Assembly (NCBI GenBank): GCA_029851415.1 | Contig: CM056742.1 | Span: 87,782,748-87,846,747, forward strand | Length of the DNA: 64,000 nt | Direction: 5' to 3' | Source: Eretmocerus hayati | Taxonomy: Eukaryota; Arthropoda; Insecta; Hymenoptera; Aphelinidae | Part shown: piece by piece, positions 11,820 to 20,050 of the stretch | How the letters are laid out: the number at the start of each line of letters is the position of its first letter | Position numbering within the stretch: position 1 is the first letter of the stretch | Notes under the pieces: generated by a model | What the model saw: the letters and a program-made list of their open reading frames with translations, nothing else | Database searches by the model: none | Told to the model about the DNA's origin: nothing | Position numbers and translations under genes: made by a program

Positions 11820-12059
11820 TTGAACATTTGGTCTCGTCGATCTTGAAGGACGGTGGGGAACTAAATAAATTCCCAAAATTTCATGATGGGAATTTTATTG
11901 CAACGTTTCGTCCACTAGGTTTTGTGGACCTCATCAGGCTTCAGGTTTCTGTTTCGACATATGTATAAAGATAGAAAATATGAAAATTTTTTACAAATGA
12001 TGAATGTATAAATATTCAAGATGCGCAACTTACGTTATTCTTTAGATCGTCATGATATT
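11820..12059 (-). repeat. PLE terminal repeat, left arm
   Basis: Reverse complement of 14489-14728 over about 240 bp with few differences. It runs from TTGAACATTTGGTCTCG to the CATGATATT edge, and contains the minus-strand hammerhead. Confidence 0.85.
11888..11949 (-). ncRNA. Hammerhead ribozyme in PLE repeat (sense strand of element)
   Basis: On the minus strand the core CTGATGAG is followed by stem II (GTCCAC / GTGGAC around an 8-nt loop), then CGAAAC, GTT as the cleavage triplet and GC. Stem III is extremely short, as in known PLE hammerheads that are thought to act as dimers. Stem I is a GC pair plus an outer AT-rich pairing, weaker here than in the other arm. Confidence 0.75.
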
Positions 12060-12236
12060 TTGGACGATCTTGTAATAGAGCATAGACATAACGTCTAGCT
12101 CCTGTCAATACAAGTAAACAGAGTGGGTCATCGGTCTCATTTTTCACTCATATTTATATTAGCGCGATCGCAGTGTACAGTAGGTGACATATATATGAAA
12201 AGTAGTGCATGTGGGAGAGAGAAAGAGAGCGGGGGG

Positions 12237-14496
12237 TCAACGAGCTTTGTCAGCCGTTGCCCACAACGGGTTATATATTTGACTGAGATTTTGAATATCG
12301 TCTTTTCTATTGATGCAATTCTCATCGAATTTTATATGGATCATTCCAGAAATCAACCGTTTTTTCCAATTTTTCTCTGTGTCTAAAATTTTGGTTTGAT
12401 CCCAATGGAAATCGTGTTTATCATTCAGTCTGTGGACAGAAACTACGGACTTTTTATCTTTGTTTGTAATATGATCTTTAATGCGTGTACCTAGTTGTCT
12501 TTTTGTCTCTCCCACATACGTTGCTGGGCAATCTTTACACTGAAATTTATAAACAACACCAGTTTTGCTAAATTTATCTGGTTGGTCCTCACCTAATTTC
12601 ACTATTGAGCTTAATAACTTTTGGAAGAGTGTGAATATCGTTATGTTTGAACAGAGCATTACATTTTTCGAATAAGCGTTCGTGGTATGGAATACAAATT
12701 TTGTTCTGGCCAGCATATAGAATTTGGTTGCAACGTATTCTTTCTGCTCTGTTCATGAGATCTTTTGAACGATGTAATCTGGTTTTTATACATTAGTCAG
12801 TGAAATCTTCAGGATAATCATCGTCAGAAAGGAGTTGTTTTACAATTGACAAGTTAGAGGAATGAAATTTTTTATGTGAAAGTGACGTGGCTCTGTCGAC
12901 TAAATTGAACACTATGTTCCTCTTTTGATTCATGGTATGATTGGATTTGAAATTCAAGATCCTCCCTGATGAAGTTGGCTTTCGATACCAATTGGTGATG
13001 ATATTTTTATCCTCTCGGATCAGAGATATGTCAAGGAAATTGATGGTATTATTGTTTTCAATCTCATGTGTGAACTGTAAATGCTCATTGTAGCTGTTGA
13101 AAACATTGAGGACTACATCTACCTGTTCTTTCTCCACACACATTAGAGTGTCATCGACATATCTATAATAGAATAGAGGAGTGCAATCGTGATCATTTTT
13201 CAATTTACGTAAACATGAAGTTTCCAAGTCATCCATAACAATGTCTGCGAAAAGTGGAGAAATGGCTGATCCCATCAGACTACCAAAAATTTGTTGATAA
13301 ATTTTATTATTGAATTGAAAAAATGTGTTGTCAAAAAGGAACTCAGTGCATTTACGAATTTCATCAAATGGTATGTTAGACTTATTATGTATATCTGAAA
13401 ATCTGCGGTCAAGCGCCTCTAGCACTAACCAGCATAGGATGTTTGTAAACAGAGAGCTAACGTCGAGAGAAAGAAGTATATGATCTTTTGGGATCGTTAA
13501 AGTCTCCAACCGTTTTTTTAATTCAAAGCTATTGTCAATGCGTGATGCAGGCGGTTTAATACATTTCTTCAGCTCTTTATATAAAATGGAAGCAAGAAAA
13601 TGAGTAGGGCTATTGACTGTAGAAATTATTGGTCTGAGTGGAACATTTTCTTCATGAATTTTTGGTAAACCGTAACAACGAGATAAGTTGGTGTCCGTCT
13701 GCGTGAGAGCATAATCATGATATTTTCCAGACAAATAATTCAAATCATCCCAACTTCCTAGTATTTTATGTACTTTTGCCTGTGAACTTTTGAGTGGATT
13801 ATTTTTGATCGGAACGGATACTTATTTGTCACTCAACAAACCGTTCATTTTATTGGTGTAATCAGACTTATTCAAACAGACGGTGACATTGCCCTTATCT
13901 GCACGTGTGAAAAAAATATCTGAATTTTGTTTCAAGAAGTGCTTAGTGAAGCTCAATTTTCTTGCGAATACCCTGTCTTCAGGAGAAATGTGCCTTTGCT
14001 TAGTATTTACAGTGTATAGGATATTCGTAATCTTGTGACGGATGTTATTTTTCTCCCTATTATTCAAATCGAGGTTCTCTATGCACTTTTCAACATTTTT
14101 GACAGTATCTATGACATTCTTTGAACTGAGGTTGTCTTTCTGACTGAAATTGGGGCCCAATGAGGATATGTCAATAACATCTGAAGGGAGAGGAGTATTG
14201 CTGAAAATTTTTACCCAATTATTTCTATCTATCGTGCAAGGTGTTATGGACGGCTTGATTTTTTCGAATTTTTTCATATGTGTAAAATCACATTTTTCAC
14301 GTAATTTGATAGATTTTTCATTTGTGAAATTTCGGAATTGGCTCAAAATATTTGGATCAATATTCTCGTTTGTCAATGATTGTGAGGTTACTGCTAAGTT
14401 CTTTTGAAGTCGAAAAATTTGATTATGGACGTCCCTAATTTCATCATTAAGAAGTCTTCGAAAGTGAACATATCTATGTTCAAGTATCAATATCAT
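12237..14496 (-). pseudogene. PLE reverse transcriptase / GIY-YIG endonuclease, broken
   Basis: One former reading frame in three pieces. 14496-13822 holds the N-terminal region up to a TAA. The frame then continues through 13743-12793 with RT motifs: CYGLPKIH, LRPIIS, LLSLDVSSLFTN, GSAISPLFADIVM and the catalytic YRYVDD near 13151-13165. A second TAA follows at 12793. After a further frameshift near 12610 comes 12716-12237 with the GIY-YIG domain (TYVGETKRQLGTRI and CKDC upstream, near 12510). Domain order and spacing agree with canonical PLEs. At least two nonsense codons and one frameshift prevent a full product. Confidence 0.87.
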
Positions 14497-14728
14497 GACG
14501 ATCTAAAGAATAACGTAAGTTGCGCATCTTGACTATTTATACATTCATAATTTGTAAAAAATTTTCATATTTTCTATCTTCATACATATGTCGAAACAGA
14601 AACCTGAAGCCTGATGAGGTCCACAAAACCTAGTGGACGAAACGTTGCAATAAAATTTCCATCATGAAATTTGGGGAATTTATTTAGTTCCCCACCGTCC
14701 TTCAAGATCGACGAGACCAAATGTTCAA
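14489..14728 (+). repeat. PLE terminal repeat, right arm
   Basis: Inverted copy of 11820-12059. It lies upstream of the PLE gene in element sense, and carries the plus-strand hammerhead. Confidence 0.85.
14599..14659 (+). ncRNA. Hammerhead ribozyme in PLE repeat (antisense strand of element)
   Basis: The order is GAAA-(internal loop)-GC, CTGATGAG, stem II GTCCAC/GTGGAC with loop AAAACCTA, CGAAAC, GTT, GC-(internal loop)-TTTC. The outer GAAA/TTTC and inner GC/GC pairs make stem I with an internal loop; the invariant core nucleotides CTGATGA and GAAA are all present. Predicted cleavage follows GTT at 14644-14646. Confidence 0.8.
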
Positions 14729-14775
14729 ATTTTATATTAACCATCAAGGACGGAAAAATCTACCAAAATCACTTA

Positions 14776-16489
14776 CAGAGTGATCTTCTTCCAGTCTATA
14801 CCTACTCTGATGTCATCGGTCAATTTCAACAAAGCTGTCTGGGTGCTATGGTGTTGCCTAAAACCAGTCTGGAAGCGATCAAGTATCTTCTCGATTTTTT
14901 AAGACTCCGTGATTTCGTCATCTGCGATTTTTCCCAGAACCTTGGAGAGAAAGCACAGCAGTGCTATAGGACGGAAGTCCGAGACCGTTGATGGAGCAGC
15001 AGTCTTCTTTAGTGTAATCAGCTGCGCTTGCTTCCAAGCCTCAGGAAAAATGCCATGAGCGAAAGAGGAATTCAATATATGTACAATAAGATCACCAATG
15101 GCCGGGAGAGCTTTTGCGATCACGCTTTGGGGTATTCCATCCGCTCCACGGGCCTGTGAGGAGAAATGTTTAATAGCAAGGACTACATCACTAAAATTTG
15201 TGGGCTTAAATTTAAACCCCTCCTCCGGTGCCGAGTCAATATCGTCCATTGCTTCATTAATATTTTCGTGGGGCGAAACGGAAACTCCCGCAAAGTGTGC
15301 GTTCAACTCATCCGGTGTGAAGCCATGGAGTTCCTCCTCTTTGCTCTTAGGCAAGAGGCTGAGATTGCGCATCTCCTTCCAAATGTTCTTCTTCTGATCA
15401 AGAGCATCTGACAAATGGGTTTGAATGAAGGAGTTATGCTCTTGTTCAATGCGCAAGTCGACCTCTTTGCTAAGCCGAAAGTATTCATTTTGAAGCTCAG
15501 GACACTTGCGCTGGTTTCCGTTGAATCCGTTCCCAGCGCCTGCGCGTCGCGTCTCGCTTATTCATGAGTACCCTCAGCTCAGGACCAATCCAAGGAGCGT
15601 CATTTTTACGCGGATTAATAGTTTTTTCGGGTGCTAATTCATCAATAACGGACTGTAAATTTTCATTCAAGCAGTGAATTGCATCTTCCAAACTTGTTTT
15701 GGCATTTTCGAGAGCTGTCCAGTCACAGCGAAGCAATCGGTCATTTAATATCTCCGGAGTGATGTTTCGAAAATCTCTGTAGGTAGAGGAATTTCTTGGA
15801 GGAGTAGGAGTAAAGACGTTGATGGTGACGTCGATGACCGAGTGCCTGCCGAAATTGGGCAGGAGTCTGTTTTGAAAGTCAGTAATGATGTCATTGTCAT
15901 CTACATAAATGTGATCAATCCATGTATGAGATGTATTGGGGGTGTGTTGGTGAGTCGGGCCATGCTGCACTATCTGCAAGGCAAGTTCTTCTGTCAGTGC
16001 AGTCAGTGTCTTGGTGTCGGGATGAGCAGTGTCTAACAAATCCGCGTTCAGATCACCCATTATAATTTCATGACTGTAGTCGCCACACAGCCGGCGTAAT
16101 GAGCGAAACAGCCCGTCATCCTTCTGCATGGCGATTTTAGGGGGTCTGTAGATTACTACGACCAATATTGGCGGGGAGTTACCCTGTTGTATGCTACAAA
16201 AGAGAAATTCAGGCACGCCAGGTTTCCCTGGCCCAAAAGTATTTGACGAAATCAACTTCTTAACTTTGAAGTCACTGCGCACATACAAGGCAACCCCACC
16301 ACCCTCTCTGTTGCGATCGTGCCGCAACAATGAAAAACCCGGAATCTGAACGAGATTGTCATCCACAAACTCATCTAGCTTCGACTCAGCCACCCCAAAT
16401 AGATGGTAGGAGGGATCGTTAGCAACGAGCAAGCGGATATGCTCAATTTTATCTGTCAGAGAGTTAAGGTTGATAAATCCCGCTTTCAA
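14776..16489 (-). pseudogene. C2 ORF2, 5' part: endonuclease and N-terminal RT
   Basis: The frame starts at ATG 16489, 42 bp after the ORF1 stop. The first 330 codons hold an APE-type endonuclease: INLNSLTDK at the start, VAESKLDE (catalytic Glu region), VVIYRPP, GDLNADLLD, SHTWIDHI and RHSVIDVT near the end. A frameshift near 15515 truncates this frame. The RT N-terminus continues to 14899 in another frame with DGIPQSVIAKALP and SDFRPIALLCF. A stop lies at 14897-14899, and the Penelope-like element then interrupts the gene. Function: target nicking and reverse transcription of the LINE RNA. Confidence 0.85.
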
Positions 16490-16531
16490 GGAACTGCCTA
16501 TCTCTCGTCGCTCTTCAGCAGCCGTATCTAG

Positions 16532-18472
16532 TCAAGGAGTCTTCGCTGATTCTGCTGCCGAAACTCTACTCTGCTCCGGAACGGTAGTACAGCTCTGGGT
16601 GTTATTAGAGGACGCACGAGCACGTTCTGGAGCACTTCGACAGGCCGTTTGAATGACCTGCAGATCAGCGAGAGATTCGAACGTATGCGCTCGCTCACCA
16701 TTTTTCCGTCTAACCCAGAAACGTCCGCCACTGTGCCAGACGTATTTTAAACCCAAACCGCGTGCAATTGACCTCAAGCGTATGTATTCTTTGTATTTCT
16801 CACGGGGGAGCATCTCATTCATGAAGATTTTACGGTCCGGCACATGAACTTTCGTATCTGGGTCGAGTAAGTCAGGCTGGATATTGTTAGCCGTGGAATA
16901 ATTATTGGTGATTGAACGTTTAGCCCGAATCACTCTTCCGACTAGTCGACTACTGGAGAGTTGGACTATGCACGATGGTAGAGTGCGCGGGGTGGCAGCT
17001 GGGGCTCGAGGAGATGGAACCGAGTCGCAAATACCTGTTGGAGGCTTCTCCCCAGACGCACGCCCAGTTTGCAGGACCTGGACATCAGCAATGTCTATCC
17101 TCTCCAGTGAGGGGAGTACGGACTTGAGCACTGCGTAGGCAATATCAGATACCTGTACCGGCGAGGCCTTAGAATTTTCTTTTAAAATACCATTAATAAT
17201 TAATTTACAGCAATCAAGACCGTCACTGCCGTGTCCCCGTCCTTGCTCCCCAGCGTGTGAATGAGGGAACTTGTCCATCCTAGGTGTAATAATAGGAATC
17301 GAAGATTGATGTGTCCATTCGACATTACTATTCTCAATTCTACTACATTCGCTATCTCGCTGACTACTCTCCCGACCTATTAATAGCTCAGTCAGAGTGG
17401 AAAACTGGCTTTTCATGGTAGAGTTCTGCTCCAGAAGAAGCTGGCGATCCGAGCGGAGCTCCTCCAGCTGGGAGCTTTGCTTCTCTATGAGTCTCTCGAG
17501 AGAGGATACACGTGCCAATAGGTGATCATCCACCTCATTCACTGCTGGCGTGAGAGGTGGAGAGGGAACGGCAACGTTTTGTCGCCTCACGAGAGATTTT
17601 ATTTCGTCAAGCTCGTTCTGGAGTAGCACATATTGATCATAAAAGAGGTCGAGAGTAGTCTGCGCTATGAGTACCCATTTGGTGTCAGGCGAATCCGTCG
17701 CCGTCGAAGTTGGTGATGTTGCAGGTCGTTCCGAGACGTTGAGGCTGTTGCTCTCCGTCGACCCTACAACGTGGCCAAGAGGTGGTGTAGTTTTCGAGAT
17801 GGGGCTGTTGCTCTCCATCCGCCCGACAGCGTGGCCAAGAGGAGGTGTAGTGAGCAGCGACTGGGTGGTAGTGGTGGGCCGCGCATCTGTTTGCTGCTTT
17901 TGAATGTTCGCGGGCTCTAAACCGGTGGACTGGCGGGAGGTGGCTCCACATGACGGAGACGAAGCAGCAGGCGATAGAGTACCCCCCGCTAGCGCAAGCT
18001 GTAGACTTCCGGAGTTGGATAGAGAGGCATTGGTGGTAGGGGGCTTTGCGCTGCGGCCCGCGGCGGTAGTATGCGGAGCGGGGGAAGAATGTGCTGATGC
18101 AGCATGCGAGCTGAGCCGTTTGTGTGAGATGGGCTGATCACTCACACGTCTATGCGAGGTAGTATTCTCCTTCTTTCTCTCTCTGGCTGTTTGCGTGCTG
18201 AGGCGAGAAGTCGAAGTCGTCTGCTTCGATGCACTTGATGATAATTGCGCGGCTGGAATTTTGCTCACCTGCAGACATTTTTCGCATGTCACTGCTCCTT
18301 GAGATGATTTCGAGCACTTGACATGTGCTGATCTTTTGCAAGTGCCGCATTCTCTGCTGCCCGCGCGTAAGGTGTTGTTGCAGACGCAGCAGGTGTTGTC
18401 GCTCATCGTGCAGCAGACAGCAAGACAGCGAAGCAGGCCAGCGTAGCAGACGACCTCCGAGCATGCGCACAA
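16532..18472 (-). CDS. C2 ORF1: PHD-finger / FP-like nucleic acid-binding protein of a CR1-like LINE
   Basis: An uninterrupted 646-codon frame. A second Met at codon 23 (18406) just before the zinc finger is an equally likely start, since the corresponding frame of C3 has a Met there too. Residues ~28-68 form a PHD-like Cys/His cluster (CCVC...CGTC...HVKC...CEKC). Residues ~70-265 are Ser/Thr/Pro-rich low complexity. Residues ~265-375 are predicted coiled coil (LDEIKSLVRR, SLERLIEKQSSQLEEL). Residues ~400-610 carry a conserved domain ending LKYVWHSGGRFWVRR, resembling the C-terminal domain of baculovirus FP25K-like proteins that recurs in insect LINE ORF1 products. The likely role is binding element RNA and oligomerising. 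This is the only LINE ORF1 in the window that is fully open. Confidence 0.82.
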   Translation of the reverse strand: MCACSEVVCYAGLLRCLAVCCTMSDNTCCVCNNTLRAGSRECGTCKRSAHVKCSKSSQGAVTCEKCLQVSKIPAAQLSSSASKQTTSTSRLSTQTARERKKENTTSHRRVSDQPISHKRLSSHAASAHSSPAPHTTAAGRSAKPPTTNASLSNSGSLQLALAGGTLSPAASSPSCGATSRQSTGLEPANIQKQQTDARPTTTTQSLLTTPPLGHAVGRMESNSPISKTTPPLGHVVGSTESNSLNVSERPATSPTSTATDSPDTKWVLIAQTTLDLFYDQYVLLQNELDEIKSLVRRQNVAVPSPPLTPAVNEVDDHLLARVSSLERLIEKQSSQLEELRSDRQLLLEQNSTMKSQFSTLTELLIGRESSQRDSECSRIENSNVEWTHQSSIPIITPRMDKFPHSHAGEQGRGHGSDGLDCCKLIINGILKENSKASPVQVSDIAYAVLKSVLPSLERIDIADVQVLQTGRASGEKPPTGICDSVPSPRAPAATPRTLPSCIVQLSSSRLVGRVIRAKRSITNNYSTANNIQPDLLDPDTKVHVPDRKIFMNEMLPREKYKEYIRLRSIARGLGLKYVWHSGGRFWVRRKNGERAHTFESLADLQVIQTACRSAPERARASSNNTQSCTTVPEQSRVSAAESAKTP

Positions 18473-18701
18473 AGCTCACTTTCGGCGCCAGGCACTGCCA
18501 TCTCGATGTTGTTGTTGGAGTTGCAGAATTGGAATTATTCCTCCCAGGCTCGAGCAGGAGCCATGCAGTGATGCTCCAGTGGTATGAGCCTGCAGGAGGA
18601 AGTCCAATCTGCAAAAAAGTGCCACTCGGAACGACGTTTTGATGGTTAAAGAGATGTTCAAGCACGGAGCGATGTTAGATGCGTGTGGAGACACTTACCG
18701 C

Positions 18702-18744
18702 GAGAGAGAGAGAGAGAGAAAGAAAGAGAGAGAGAGAGAGAGAG
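18702..18744. repeat. (GA)n microsatellite at the C3-C2 junction
   Basis: About 43 bp of GA with AAAG interruptions, linking the 3' tail of C3 to the full-length 5' end of C2. Confidence 0.95.
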
Positions 18745-18844
18745 ATGTCCTTTTATTCGTCCGCAGACAAAAGATCAAATTACATATGATTACACATGCC
18801 CGTTAAAAATATAATATCGTGTAAAGAAAATAATGTATATATAT

Positions 18845-19864
18845 GTTACAGTAAATGTCCGAAATCAGTCAATGCCGGAGATTTACGAGTAAATCCTAGG
18901 ATTGACTGGTGGGGCCAGTCAATCCTAAGATTGACTAGTAAATGTCCAGCATTGACTGGGAAGTCTAGTCAATGTTGTTGAAATGGCAGCATTTCGGACA
19001 TTCACTAGTCAATCTTAGGATTGACTAACAAGCCTCCGTAAATGTCCGAAATGTGATTGCTCACGAAAAATATAGTTAGCACGTAAACTTGTTTCTTTCA
19101 AAACTTCGCGCCGAAAAACAAGCTCCTGAGGTACAAGAAGATATTTTTATTATAGGATGAGGATTTCTACAGAATTGAAACAAGAGCTGATTCAATTAAC
19201 AACCCGTTCCCGAGGAGCCAGTTTGAAGTTTGCGAAGAGAAATTCCTCGATCTCAACGAAATTGACCGGACGCAATCTGTAAGCTTACGAGCAGCAGCTT
19301 CAAAAATTTTGATTACAGGTGGCCTGGAAATGACGAAATGCAATTGTGAAGCTAACTGTTCTTCAAATAGATGTTCTTGTAAAGTGAAAAAGATACTGTG
19401 CAATTCAAGATGCCATAATAGCCAGAGCTGTTGTAATAAGTAGCTTTCATATTGTTAAAATTTTGGAAAGATTCAACTTTACTTTGATCATACAACGTGC
19501 TATTTTATTTGTCGGTGAAAAATTCGTAAGACTAGAATGACATTATCAATGTGATGAAGATGTGACCTCCGTTCAGTCTGAACGTAAGATCTAAGACAAT
19601 GTGCAGCTGTGATACATTTACGCTAAATATCATTTTGCATGAATGAATTTTGCTTCTCATATATTTTCATTCCTCTGCTCATTATATGTTTCGGACATTT
19701 ACGGGGGTCAGTCAGTCAATCCTAAGATTGCCTAGTAAATGTCCGTAATTCGTCTTTACGAATCAACATTGACTGGCTGTTTCAGTCATTTCTGGCCCCT
19801 CTAGTCAATGTCAGGAACAACTAGTCAATCCTAGGATTGACTGATTTCGGACATTTACTGTAAC
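18845..19864. mobile_element. 1-kb DNA-transposon-like element with palindromic iterons
   Basis: Terminal inverted repeats start GTTACAGTAAATGTCCG (18845) and end in the reverse complement (19864). Comparison with the uninterrupted 3' UTR of C5 (about 30240-30340) shows a clean insertion into an AT dinucleotide run, so the target duplication (AT-type) cannot be sized. Subterminal regions repeat the palindrome AGTCAATCCTAGGATTGACT and variants, at about 18892-18911, 18917-18940, 19008-19029, 19710-19733 and 19831-19851. The interior keeps only a Cys-rich coding tail (19156-19443), so this is an internally deleted, non-autonomous derivative of a transposase-bearing family. The superfamily is not assigned. 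Confidence 0.8.
19156..19443 (+). pseudogene. Transposase C-terminal remnant with Cys-rich CXC tail
   Basis: A frame of 95 codons without a start, opening after a TAG at 19153 and ending in TAG at 19441-19443. The first part reads FYRIETRADSIN and FEVCEEKFLDLNE. The last ~35 residues are a dense cysteine array of the form CNCx3Cx4RCSCKx6CNSRCHx4-5CCNK. From memory, similar tails close the integrase-like proteins annotated as KRAB-A domain-containing protein 2-like in insect genomes, which derive from DNA transposons; I could not verify this. The catalytic core is missing. It lies entirely inside the 18845-19864 element. Confidence 0.6.
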
Positions 19865-20050
19865 ATATATACTCATAATAATAATAGTTTCAGTGGAATA
19901 CTGTTTTGGTCAAGGACACTTCGTATCCCAATTTGTGACTAATCAGAGCAAAATTACTCATTATTCTGAGTACAAAAATTTTATAGTGAGAGAGGGATAT
20001 AGGCTCACAGTCATATTACAGCTGTGTTTCATCAGTCGGGTGACAGAAGG

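Larger units (their letters stand above)
11813..14775 (-). mobile_element. Penelope-like element (PLE) inserted in C2
   Basis: A 2963-bp insertion with a 14-bp target-site duplication. It codes on the minus strand for a reverse transcriptase followed by a GIY-YIG nuclease, the hallmark of endonuclease-bearing Penelope-like elements. It is bordered by 240-bp inverted terminal repeats (11820-12059 and 14489-14728), each with a hammerhead ribozyme motif; such ribozymes are an established property of PLE terminal repeats. About 47 bp of extra sequence lie outside the right repeat. Its position inside C2 shows it arrived after C2. Stops and a frameshift in its gene show it is now inactive. Confidence 0.88.
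10206..18701 (-). mobile_element. CR1-like LINE copy C2, near full length, split by a Penelope-like element
   Basis: The most complete LINE here: 5' UTR (18701 to about 18407), ORF1 (to 16532), ORF2 (16489-10626) and a 3' UTR of about 420 bp ending in (ATTC)n and (TC)n. Removing the 2963-bp Penelope-like insertion and one 14-bp duplication leaves about 5.5 kb, a normal length for CR1-superfamily LINEs. Both ends sit in (TC)n on the sense strand. ORF1 is open; ORF2 has a frameshift near 15515, a stop near 14898 and the insertion. The ORF1 type (PHD-like finger plus FP-like C-terminus), the endonuclease and the RT together support the CR1/L2 group; the exact clade is not determined. Confidence 0.88.

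Noticed and set aside
17667..18642. Plus-strand frames antisense to C2 ORF1
   Set aside because: No domain; ORF1 on the minus strand explains the openness through its Ser/Thr/Pro codon composition.
18845..19864. Palindromic iterons considered as a CRISPR-like array
   Set aside because: Repeats are few, unevenly spaced, restricted to the element ends and in a eukaryotic transposon context; there are no spacers.
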